A stretch of DNA of 64,000 bases from Gangjinia marincola (GTDB taxonomy: Bacteria; Bacteroidota; Bacteroidia; Flavobacteriales; Flavobacteriaceae): positions 1-64,000 of the forward strand of contig NZ_BAAAFG010000012.1 in the NCBI RefSeq assembly GCF_039523415.1, in the 5' to 3' direction. Positions 16,665 to 24,164 of the stretch are shown here, in pieces. The position numbers and the translations under genes were made by a program. How positions within the stretch are numbered: the stretch's first letter is position 1; each line of letters begins with the position of its first letter. The notes beneath the pieces were generated by a model. It saw only the letters and a list, made by a program, of their open reading frames with translations. It ran no database searches and was not told where the DNA came from.

Positions 16665-19373
16665 ATGAAAAAATACCTGTTGATCCTTCTGCTTTTCGCA
16701 GTCAATACGTGTATTGCTCAAGTAAAGCTGAGCGGTGTTGTGCAAGATAGTCTAAAAGCACCCTTAGAAATGGCCAATGTCATTGCCATTAATCAAGCGA
16801 CTAGTGGTTTAGAATCCTACGGAATTACAGATGCTCAAGGACGATATTCTCTGTCTTTGGGTAAAAATGGCACCTACAAGATTCAAATAAGCTACATAGG
16901 ATATAAATCCGTTGATCAATCAATTATCACTAAGGAAAGCGATCTCACTAAAAACTTTATTCTACTGCCAGATAATGCACTGGATGCCGTAGAAATCGTC
17001 TATGATATGCCGGTTACTGTCAAAGGCGATACGCTTATTTATAATGCAGATTCTTTCAACACAGGGACGGAGCGCAAGCTGGAAGATGTATTGGAAAATT
17101 TACCGGGAGTTGAAATTAATGAAGATGGGCAGGTGGAAGTAGAAGGTAAGATAGTAAACAAACTCATGGTCAATGGCAAAGATTTTTTTGATGGGGATAC
17201 CAAGTTAGCGACCAAAAACATTCCATCTAAAGCGGTAGATAAAATAGAGGTCTTGCGAAATTATGCAGAGGTAAGGCAACTTAGCGGAGTTGCAAATAAT
17301 CAAGACAATGTGGCCCTTAATATCAAACTTAGAGAGGGTAAAGAGAACTTTTGGTTTGGTGATGTTACGGTAGGAGGCGGGGCTTCACCAGATGAAGGTC
17401 GTTATTTGGTACAACCAAAGTTATTTTATTATAACCCAACATACAGCATTAATTTCATTGGGGACGTTAATAATATTGGTGAACTTGCCCTCACCCGAAG
17501 AGATATTAGAAGTTTTGGTGGTGGCTTTAGAGCTCCAAGCAGGAGTAGTGGTACTACCTTAAATCTTGGTGATAACAGCCTTAACTTTTTAACTAATCAA
17601 ACCAATGCGGTAAAGATTGAAAATCAATTGGCCGCAGCCAACTTTAGTTATGCGGCAAAAAAAACGCTGGATTTTAGCGGTTTTGTGATCGCTAACAGCA
17701 GTCAAATACAATCCAGAGAGATTAGTGAATTACGGTATACAAATATAGATTTAGACATTCCAGATGAATTTACAGAGCAATCCACAATGGAGCGCTCCAA
17801 TCAAGGATTGGTAAAGCTTAGTGCCTCCTACCAGCCTAATTTTAGTAATCAATTGGATTACGATGTACTAGGTAGATTGTCAGATGATAGTCAGGACCAA
17901 ACCTTACTCTCATCGGTAGTAGGGAACACAACTCAGTTAGAAGAGGTGACACCCTTTAGCCTAAATCAAAATATAAATTATTATTACACCCTTGATGAGA
18001 ATAATATTTTCGCGTTAGAAGCACAACATCTTATCAAAGATGAAGATCCGTTTTATAATGCGCTAATCCCAAATGATCCTGATTCACAAACTGATGCATT
18101 TGATGCAACAGCCGAAGCGTTAGGGCTGGACACAACCGAAGACAACTATAACTTAGCCCAGGACAGGCGGATCAAATCCAATCAGCTAGATGCTAAATTG
18201 GATTACTATCGTATTTTGAACCCCAAGAGTAACCTTAATTTTACGCTTGGTACTATTTTAAGTCGCCAAGAATTTTCATCTGCTATTTTTCAATTTTTGC
18301 CGGGGATGAGCCTTCAACCCACACCCATGGAGGGAAATGCCACCAATGATACCGACTATAATTTTAGTGATATTTACCTGGGTGCTCATTATAGATTTAG
18401 AAGCGGAAAGTTTACCGTGACTCCGGGATTTTCGGTGCATGCCTACGGGAATAAAAACACCCAATTTGGTGAAACCTATGAGGATGATTTCTTTAGAATA
18501 TTGCCCGATGTTGAGACACGTATTCAGTTTAAAAAAAGTGAATCACTCACCTTTAGCTACAACATGCAAAACCAGTTTACCGATGTTACTAGATTGGCAG
18601 AAGGTTTAGTATTAAATAGCTACAATAGCATTCAATCTGGGGAACCAGAGTTACAAAATGCGCTCTCACATAACCTGAGCTTGTTTTACAGCAGCTTTAA
18701 TTTGTTTAATTATACTAATGTTTTTGCCCGCGCAGCCTATTCAAACAATGTGGATCAAATACGAAGTAGTACAGATTTTGATAACGTCATACGTACCAGC
18801 AGCTTTTTCAATTCTAATTTTGCAGATGAGAGTTTGAGTGTTTTTGGGAGGATCCAACGCACTTTCGGCAAAGTAAGAGCTAGTCTTAGGACAAGCTTTA
18901 ACTATACTAAAATCAATCAATTTATAGAAGATGAACGATCGCTAAATGAGGGTTTTACGCAAACCTATACGCCAGAGTTACGCACCAACTTCAAAATTGC
19001 GCCTAACGTAACCTTTAGATATAATTACAGCATAAATGACAATAACCAGGGAAATAGAAAAACTCAAATTATTACCAATTCACCTTCAGTAGAATTTGAT
19101 GCTTATATCTGGAAGAAAGTTACCATAAGATCTAACTACGCCTATACGAATCAGGATTTAGGCGATGATAATTCGCAATCATTTCAAACCTGGGATGCAA
19201 GGATATCTTATCGAAAGGATCGAGATGCAAAATGGGAATATGAGCTCAAAGCAACAAACCTATTAAATATAGACGCTCAGGTAAGAAATAGCGCTAATAA
19301 TGTTGCTGTAATTTCTTCTGAAACATTTATCCAACCAAGATTTGTAACGTTTCGATTTATATACACGCTTTAG
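16665..19373 (+). CDS. TonB-receptor-like outer membrane barrel with CarboxypepD_reg domain, GLPGLI partner
   Basis: The 902-residue protein has a signal peptide (cleavage near TCIAQ), a carboxypeptidase-regulatory-like domain at about residues 20-105, a plug-like segment (LEDVLENLPGVEINEDGQVEVEGK), and a long C-terminal barrel with many aromatic-ended strands. It ends in FRFIYTL, a typical barrel C-terminus. It follows the GLPGLI gene by 43 bases, and the two are probably co-transcribed and act together at the outer membrane. The ligand is unknown. It is a distant relative of the barrel at 10698-13091, not a tandem duplicate. Confidence 0.9.
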   Translation: MKKYLLILLLFAVNTCIAQVKLSGVVQDSLKAPLEMANVIAINQATSGLESYGITDAQGRYSLSLGKNGTYKIQISYIGYKSVDQSIITKESDLTKNFILLPDNALDAVEIVYDMPVTVKGDTLIYNADSFNTGTERKLEDVLENLPGVEINEDGQVEVEGKIVNKLMVNGKDFFDGDTKLATKNIPSKAVDKIEVLRNYAEVRQLSGVANNQDNVALNIKLREGKENFWFGDVTVGGGASPDEGRYLVQPKLFYYNPTYSINFIGDVNNIGELALTRRDIRSFGGGFRAPSRSSGTTLNLGDNSLNFLTNQTNAVKIENQLAAANFSYAAKKTLDFSGFVIANSSQIQSREISELRYTNIDLDIPDEFTEQSTMERSNQGLVKLSASYQPNFSNQLDYDVLGRLSDDSQDQTLLSSVVGNTTQLEEVTPFSLNQNINYYYTLDENNIFALEAQHLIKDEDPFYNALIPNDPDSQTDAFDATAEALGLDTTEDNYNLAQDRRIKSNQLDAKLDYYRILNPKSNLNFTLGTILSRQEFSSAIFQFLPGMSLQPTPMEGNATNDTDYNFSDIYLGAHYRFRSGKFTVTPGFSVHAYGNKNTQFGETYEDDFFRILPDVETRIQFKKSESLTFSYNMQNQFTDVTRLAEGLVLNSYNSIQSGEPELQNALSHNLSLFYSSFNLFNYTNVFARAAYSNNVDQIRSSTDFDNVIRTSSFFNSNFADESLSVFGRIQRTFGKVRASLRTSFNYTKINQFIEDERSLNEGFTQTYTPELRTNFKIAPNVTFRYNYSINDNNQGNRKTQIITNSPSVEFDAYIWKKVTIRSNYAYTNQDLGDDNSQSFQTWDARISYRKDRDAKWEYELKATNLLNIDAQVRNSANNVAVISSETFIQPRFVTFRFIYTL

Positions 19374-19463
19374 ATAGTAAACAGGGTAAAATAGAGACAA
19401 CATATGCTGCTGCATTTGTTTTACATTATCTCATGTAATACATTGTTATTCGAATTGTAGCAT

Positions 19464-20570
19464 ATGCCAAAGAATTTCAAACGAAAGAGACTTTTATACA
19501 GCGCACTTACTTTTGCTTTGGCGTGGACCTCATTTGCGCTCATTTACGCGATGATTGAACGCGGAATTTTAGGATCTTCGTCGCACTATCCGGGTACGAA
19601 AAACCCGTATAATTTTACCGATAATGTACTTTACGTTCCGGCGTTTTCTTTTATCATCGGTTTTATACAAGGATGGCTTGAATTTACACTACTTAAAAAC
19701 TGGCTAAGATCGCGGCCTATAATCATAAGAATACTGGCAAAGACATTATTTTATGTCATTTTCATTGTCTTTTTTATGGTTATGATGTCATTCATCATTA
19801 ATTCTCGTGCACTGGGTTTGTCTCCATTTGATCTTAAAGTCATTCGCACAGTAGGTATATTCTTTAGGGATTTCGCGTTTTGGAGTATTATCATTTATAT
19901 CTACGTGGTTCTTAATGTCACCCTATTATTTTATGAAACTTCTCATTATTTAGGTCAAACCACATTTAAGAATTTGGTTTTGGGAAAATATACTCGCCCC
20001 TTTGAAGAAAGTCGCATTTTTATGTTTTTAGATATGAAATCTTCTACTAAAATCGCAGAGCAAATTGGGCACGAAGCTTATTTTAATTTACTTAAAGATG
20101 TATTTAGTGACATGACCCAAGCCATTGAGCATAACGCAGGTGAAGTCTATCAATACATCGGAGACGAAATTGTCATTAGCTGGAGTGAAACTACTGGCAT
20201 TAAGGATAATCGCTGTTTACAATGCTTTATTGACATTTTAAATCAGTTTGAGCGTAAGCAATCTAGCTATTTACAGAAATACCAGGTAGCACCTGTTTTT
20301 AAAGCAGGATTGCACCTTGGGACAGTGGCAACGGGTAAGATCGGTATTTTAAAAAAGAATATTATCTACACGGGAGATGTGCTTAACACTACGGCACGTA
20401 TACAGGAGCTATCTAAGAAACTAAAGGTGTATGTATTATTTTCTGAAGACTTAAAAAGAAAATTGAATATCCCTGAGAGCTTTAGCGTAGTGCCTCACGG
20501 GCAATTCGAACTACGCGGAAGAAATCAGCCCATTGAATTATATAGTTTAACTATACCAGCAAGAATGTAA
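19464..20570 (+). CDS. Membrane-bound class III adenylate/guanylate cyclase
   Basis: The 368-residue protein has four transmembrane helices in the first 160 residues and a C-terminal cyclase catalytic domain from about residue 185. The metal-binding aspartates lie in FMFLDMKSSTKIAE and in YQYIGDEIVISW, and the dimer interface motif is TGDVLNTTARIQEL. It would make cAMP or cGMP from the nucleoside triphosphate as a dimer at the inner membrane. The ATG is embedded in a short AT-rich leader; the gene is followed by a convergent SemiSWEET gene 12 bases away. Substrate choice cannot be judged reliably, and no cyclic-nucleotide receptor is encoded nearby. Confidence 0.88.
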   Translation: MPKNFKRKRLLYSALTFALAWTSFALIYAMIERGILGSSSHYPGTKNPYNFTDNVLYVPAFSFIIGFIQGWLEFTLLKNWLRSRPIIIRILAKTLFYVIFIVFFMVMMSFIINSRALGLSPFDLKVIRTVGIFFRDFAFWSIIIYIYVVLNVTLLFYETSHYLGQTTFKNLVLGKYTRPFEESRIFMFLDMKSSTKIAEQIGHEAYFNLLKDVFSDMTQAIEHNAGEVYQYIGDEIVISWSETTGIKDNRCLQCFIDILNQFERKQSSYLQKYQVAPVFKAGLHLGTVATGKIGILKKNIIYTGDVLNTTARIQELSKKLKVYVLFSEDLKRKLNIPESFSVVPHGQFELRGRNQPIELYSLTIPARM

Positions 20571-20582
20571 TTTGATCTTGGA

Positions 20583-20846
20583 TTAAGTCTTCTTTAGTGT
20601 ATTCTTAATTTTCACAAACAAAATAAGGGCGGCCAGGACTATAGTAATGCTATTAGCAAAAATGATGGGACTATTTTCAATCTGAATCCCATAAATCAAC
20701 CAGCTTAATACTCCCAAAAAGAAAATAATGTACATGGTGAGTGAAATTCCCGCGGTATTTTGGGTTTTTAGCGTAATATACGCCTGGGGCACAAAAGAGA
20801 AGGTAGTTAAAAAAGCTGCGATATGTCCTAAAGTTTCACTTGTCAT
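20583..20846 (-). CDS. SemiSWEET-type PQ-loop sugar transporter
   Basis: The 87-residue protein has three transmembrane helices and the PQ-loop proline motif (FVPQAY) in the first one, the size and pattern of bacterial SemiSWEETs. Such proteins dimerise to form a sugar uniporter. The gene is convergent with the cyclase gene and divergent from the TetR gene, with the TetR promoter region between. The start ATG lies 95 bases from the TetR start. Confidence 0.88.
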   Translation of the reverse strand: MTSETLGHIAAFLTTFSFVPQAYITLKTQNTAGISLTMYIIFFLGVLSWLIYGIQIENSPIIFANSITIVLAALILFVKIKNTLKKT

Positions 20847-20894
20847 CAGAACTGCAAAGTAACATCAATTAATTAAAATATTTCAAAAGTTAGT

Positions 20895-20941
20895 TTTGTA
20901 CTGTTCATTTCAGTATATTTGTACTGTTCATTTCAAACAGT
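20895..20941 (+). promoter_or_regulatory. Promoter/operator region of the TetR gene
   Basis: An 18-base unit, TTTGTACTGTTCATTTCA, is repeated exactly at 20895-20912 and 20918-20935. The second copy contributes to an inverted repeat ACTGTT-7-AACAGT at 20923-20941 that touches the ATG at 20942. TATATTTG at 20914-20921 matches the flavobacterial -7 element and overlaps the second repeat. A repressor bound here would block its own transcription, so autoregulation by the adjacent TetR protein is likely. Confidence 0.6.
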
Positions 20942-21523
20942 ATGGCTAGGACACTTGCTTTTAATAAAGAAGATATTTTAGATAAGGTAACTAAACTGTT
21001 TTGGTTAAAAGGGTTTAATGGTACTTCTATGCAGGATCTGGTAGAAGTAACCAGGCTAAATCGTAGTAGTATCTATAATACCTTTGGAAGTAAGGAAGAG
21101 CTCTATCAGGCAGCACTCAGTCATTATTTGTCGAAGAATCAGGATCATTTTAAGCCGGCTGTAAATGCAACCTCAAATTATAAAAAAGCCATAAGAGCTA
21201 TTTTTGAAAGTTATCTGGACGAAATAACCACCGATAAAGATCAAAAAGGATGCATGACCATTGGTTGCCTTACCGAAATGGGAAATCAAAACACTACGAT
21301 CGCAGAATGGCTTTCGCATAATGATCAGCAGATGCAAAAAATCTTTGGAACATTAGTACAAAAAGGAAAGGAGAGCGGGGAGATCATAACCACTATTGAA
21401 ACACCTATTTTAACCAATTATTTAATCAGTTCGTTTCAGGGTTTACGCGTTCGCGGAATGAGCATCACAGACCGTAAAACTTTACAAGGAATTATCAATA
21501 CGATTATGAACGCAATACATTAA
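20942..21523 (+). CDS. TetR/AcrR-family transcriptional regulator
   Basis: The 193-residue protein has an N-terminal TetR helix-turn-helix (residues about 10-55, MQDLVEVTRLNRSSIYNTFGSKEELYQAAL) and a ligand-binding C-terminal half with cysteines in GCMTIGCLTEMG, the pattern of the YxaF/RutR-like group that often senses small hydrophobic or reactive molecules. It stands first in a plus-strand cluster with an ABM-domain protein and an SDR, and operator-like repeats precede both it (20895-20941) and the next gene (21541-21562). It probably represses itself and these two genes. Confidence 0.92.
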   Translation: MARTLAFNKEDILDKVTKLFWLKGFNGTSMQDLVEVTRLNRSSIYNTFGSKEELYQAALSHYLSKNQDHFKPAVNATSNYKKAIRAIFESYLDEITTDKDQKGCMTIGCLTEMGNQNTTIAEWLSHNDQQMQKIFGTLVQKGKESGEIITTIETPILTNYLISSFQGLRVRGMSITDRKTLQGIINTIMNAIH

Positions 21524-21540
21524 TCATTTTTTTTAACCTA

Positions 21541-21562
21541 TTCTGAAATGATTGTTTCAGAA
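21541..21562 (+). promoter_or_regulatory. Perfect inverted repeat, possible TetR operator
   Basis: TTCTGAAA at 21541-21548 and TTTCAGAA at 21555-21562 form a perfect palindrome with a 6-base spacer. It lies between the TetR stop and the ATG at 21591, and shares the ATTTCA core with the repeats in front of the TetR gene. It lacks a T-tract, so an operator is more likely than a terminator. Confidence 0.5.
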
Positions 21563-21590
21563 TAAATTTTATTCACTTAATTTATTTATT

Positions 21591-22007
21591 ATGAAAATTA
21601 AACTTTTATCACTAACACTTATCGCGACTACGCTAATTAACGCAGCAGGATTGATGATCAGTTCATCCCCCAAAGCGACAATTTCTACCGCTGGTTCTCA
21701 TTTAACAGTAGTTAATGTGCTTAGTCCTAAACCTGAAGAACAGCAAAAGATAGTCAATCTTTTACAAGATGGTATTTCAACTGTAATCAGCAAACAAAAA
21801 GGGTTTATTTCAGCTTCGATACATAAAAGTATGGACAGCGAACATGTTGTTGTTTATGCGCAATGGAAAGATCAGCAAGCACTTAACAATGCTGTAAAAC
21901 TTATTGAGGCTGGAGGTGCCCCGTCTATGTTGCAGGTATTTAGCAGCGCTAATCCAGATTATCATCCCTATAAAGTAGTATCAGTGAATGAATTCAATAA
22001 AAAATAG
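21591..22007 (+). CDS. Exported antibiotic-biosynthesis-monooxygenase (ABM)-fold protein
   Basis: From the ATG at 21591 the protein has 138 residues (a longer frame from 21552 adds 13 residues and gives a poorer signal peptide). It has a signal peptide in the first 20 residues, then a single ferredoxin-like ABM domain (FISASIHKSMDSEHVVVYAQWKDQQALNNAV). ABM proteins include quinone and haem-degrading monooxygenases as well as non-enzymatic members. An exported copy is less usual. The gene lies 20 bases upstream of an SDR gene and probably shares its transcript and TetR control. The substrate is unknown. Confidence 0.75.
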   Translation: MKIKLLSLTLIATTLINAAGLMISSSPKATISTAGSHLTVVNVLSPKPEEQQKIVNLLQDGISTVISKQKGFISASIHKSMDSEHVVVYAQWKDQQALNNAVKLIEAGGAPSMLQVFSSANPDYHPYKVVSVNEFNKK

Positions 22008-22027
22008 AAACAATTAAATCAAAGATT

Positions 22028-22780
22028 ATGAGTAAATTAAAAAACAAAGTAGCCGTTATTACCGGCGGAAATTCAGGAATCGGTTTTTCAACCGTACAAT
22101 ATTTTTTAAATGAAGGGGCCAAGGTTGTTTTCTCCGGAAGGAGACAAGAAGCATTGGATCAGGCATCTCAAGAGCTTTCAGGAGAGTTCATCACCGTATT
22201 AGCCGATCAGGCAAAGCCGGCAGATAATGCAAAACTTATTAAGAAAGCGGTAGATGCCTATGGAAAAATTGATGTGCTTTTCGCTAATGCAGGAGTGGCT
22301 CAATTTATGCCCAGTGATCAGGTGACTGAAGATTTCTTTGATAATCAATTCGATATCAACATCAAAGGACCGGTATTTTTAGTGAAAGAAGCAATTCCTC
22401 ACCTTAAAGACGGTGCCAGTATTATTTTCAATACCTCTATTGTACATCAAAAAGGATTTGAAGGAAGCGGTGTCTACAGTGCTTCAAAAGGTGCATTACG
22501 TGCATATGCACGGGTACTTACAGCAGAACTTGCTCCAAGAAAAATACGTGTAAACAGCATCGCACCTGGACCTATTGGCACGCCAATTTACAGCAAAATG
22601 GATGGGATGAGTGAAGAAGAAGTAGAACAAATGGGCGCCAATATGGCACAGAGTGTACCACTGAGTCGTTTTGGTGAACCCCAAGAGATTGCCGCTGCAG
22701 CAGTATTTTTAGCGAGTGATGATGCGTCTTATGTCAATGGAATTGAACTGGAAATTGACGGGGGAATGAGTCAAATTTAA
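22028..22780 (+). CDS. Short-chain dehydrogenase/reductase (classical SDR)
   Basis: The 250-residue cytosolic enzyme has the NAD(P)-binding TGGNSGIG motif at residues 12-19, NAG at 87-89, catalytic S137, and YSASK with Y150 and K154, all in the classical SDR spacing. The C-terminal GIELEIDGGMS is the usual final strand. An arginine pair after strand 2 (SGRRQ) suggests NADPH preference. It is the last gene of the TetR-controlled cluster, and its substrate is probably the small molecule handled by the preceding ABM protein, though that is inference. Confidence 0.92.
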   Translation: MSKLKNKVAVITGGNSGIGFSTVQYFLNEGAKVVFSGRRQEALDQASQELSGEFITVLADQAKPADNAKLIKKAVDAYGKIDVLFANAGVAQFMPSDQVTEDFFDNQFDINIKGPVFLVKEAIPHLKDGASIIFNTSIVHQKGFEGSGVYSASKGALRAYARVLTAELAPRKIRVNSIAPGPIGTPIYSKMDGMSEEEVEQMGANMAQSVPLSRFGEPQEIAAAAVFLASDDASYVNGIELEIDGGMSQI

Positions 22781-22810
22781 GTCTCACTAGAATATCGGTC
22801 AAGATATACC

Positions 22811-22893
22811 TGTCTCTACCCAATTGATTTTTCTGCCTGAACCTCTCTTGTACACAAGAAATGTTCCAAAGGTCAATCAAAATCGTAGAGACA
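22811..22893. terminator. Long nested inverted repeat, possible terminator
   Basis: TGTCTCTAC at 22811-22819 pairs with GTAGAGACA at 22885-22893, and GATTTT pairs with AAAATC inside it. A further TCTTGT/ACAAGA hairpin lies in the loop. A short T-run (GTTTTTC) follows, so it could end the SDR transcript. It could equally be a small palindromic repeat element. Confidence 0.4.
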
Positions 22894-22950
22894 GTTTTTC
22901 GTTGAAATTCTTGATAGTTTGATCATAACTTTCAATCTATTTCCTTTTCC

Positions 22951-22976
22951 ATAACGAGACATTCTCGTTATTTTTG
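22951..22976 (+). promoter_or_regulatory. trxB promoter with overlapping palindrome
   Basis: ATAACGAG (22951-22958) and CTCGTTAT (22964-22971) form a perfect inverted repeat. Its right arm overlaps TATTTTTG (22969-22976), which fits the flavobacterial -7 consensus 20 bases before the trxB ATG. The arrangement suggests a regulator that competes with RNA polymerase, for instance a redox-responsive one. Confidence 0.5.
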
Positions 22977-22996
22977 ACACAACTTAAATTACTCTT

Positions 22997-23977
22997 ATGT
23001 CTGATACGATAGAACGACTAAAATGCTTAATTATAGGATCTGGTCCTGCGGGATATACAGCGGCGATTTATGCAGCCCGTGCTGATATGCAACCGGTGAT
23101 TTACACAGGGATGGAGCCCGGCGGACAATTGACTACCACAACCGAAGTGGATAATTTTCCCGGTTACCCGGAAGGAATCGATGGACCGACAATGATGGTG
23201 CAACTCCAGCAGCAAGCAGAACGTTTTGGGACAGAGGTAAGAATCGGAATGGTGACTGAAGTTAATTTCTCAACCGAAGAAGGTGGTATCCATCGCATTA
23301 CTGTTGATGGCGATAAGCAGATTGAAGCACAGAGTGTGATTATATCCACAGGGGCTTCTGCAAAATACCTGGGCCTACCCAGTGAGCAGCGTTTACGTGG
23401 CGGCGGAGTTTCAGCCTGTGCCGTGTGTGATGGCTTTTTCTACAAGGGGCAGGACGTAGCGATCGTTGGGGGAGGAGATACCGCAGCCGAAGAAGCTACC
23501 TATCTCGCTAAGATTTGTAAGAAAGTGACCATGCTGGTGCGTAAAGATTATATGAAGGCCAGTAAAGCCATGCAACATCGGGTGACTTCTACGCCAAACA
23601 TTGATTTACGTTATAATACTGAAATTGATGAAGTGCTTGGAGAAAATGTGGTAGAAGGTTTGCGTATGGTCAACAACCAAACCGGAGAGAAAGAAGAAAT
23701 TGAGATCACCGGTCTTTTTATTGCCATTGGCCATAAACCCAATACCGATATTTTTAAAGGTCAGGTTGATATGGACGATACCGGGTATATCATTACAAAA
23801 GGTAAGTCAACGCACACAAATATTCCCGGTGTATTCGCCAGTGGAGATGTACAGGATAAAGAGTACCGCCAGGCGGTTACCGCTGCAGGTACAGGATGTA
23901 TGGCCGCGCTTGATGCAGAACGTTATTTAGCAGAGGTTGGTGCCATTGAAGAGGTGAGCACACAAACCAACTGGTAA
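22997..23977 (+). CDS. trxB: Thioredoxin-disulfide reductase
   Basis: The 326-residue flavoenzyme reduces thioredoxin with NADPH. It has the FAD-binding GSGPAG at residues 14-19, the redox-active CAVC with C141 and C144, the NADPH-binding GGGDTAAEE around 158-166, and the C-terminal FAD motif GVFASGDVQD. Length and motif order match low-molecular-weight bacterial TrxB. A strong hairpin terminator follows at 24001-24032. The last 82 bases of the gene recur, diverged, at 27368-27449 beyond the CHAT gene. Confidence 0.97.
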   Translation: MSDTIERLKCLIIGSGPAGYTAAIYAARADMQPVIYTGMEPGGQLTTTTEVDNFPGYPEGIDGPTMMVQLQQQAERFGTEVRIGMVTEVNFSTEEGGIHRITVDGDKQIEAQSVIISTGASAKYLGLPSEQRLRGGGVSACAVCDGFFYKGQDVAIVGGGDTAAEEATYLAKICKKVTMLVRKDYMKASKAMQHRVTSTPNIDLRYNTEIDEVLGENVVEGLRMVNNQTGEKEEIEITGLFIAIGHKPNTDIFKGQVDMDDTGYIITKGKSTHTNIPGVFASGDVQDKEYRQAVTAAGTGCMAALDAERYLAEVGAIEEVSTQTNW

Positions 23978-24000
23978 ACCATCAAGGTAAGAAGTAATGA

Positions 24001-24032
24001 AAACCCGTTTCAACTCAATGAAACGGGTTTTT
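24001..24032 (+). terminator. trxB intrinsic terminator
   Basis: AAACCCGTTTCA (24001-24012) and TGAAACGGGTTT (24019-24030) form a perfect 12-base stem with a 6-base loop, ending in Ts, 24 bases after the trxB stop. Confidence 0.9.
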
Positions 24033-24164
24033 ACTAATTGGTAGTTTTTAGAAGGGCTATATGTGCTCACTAGTAACGCAATGAAAAATCATCTACAATC
24101 AGAGCAACTTTTTTTGACGCTGTATGAGAGCGGGTTCTATACTAAACATAAGGATTCGTCCTAT

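Noticed and set aside
10698..19373. The two barrels as SusC with a missing SusD
   Set aside because: Neither has a SusD-like neighbour or polysaccharide enzyme genes; one has a GLPGLI partner instead.
22811..22893. The nested hairpin as a riboswitch for trxB
   Set aside because: It lies upstream of the probable trxB promoter, so it would not be in the trxB leader.
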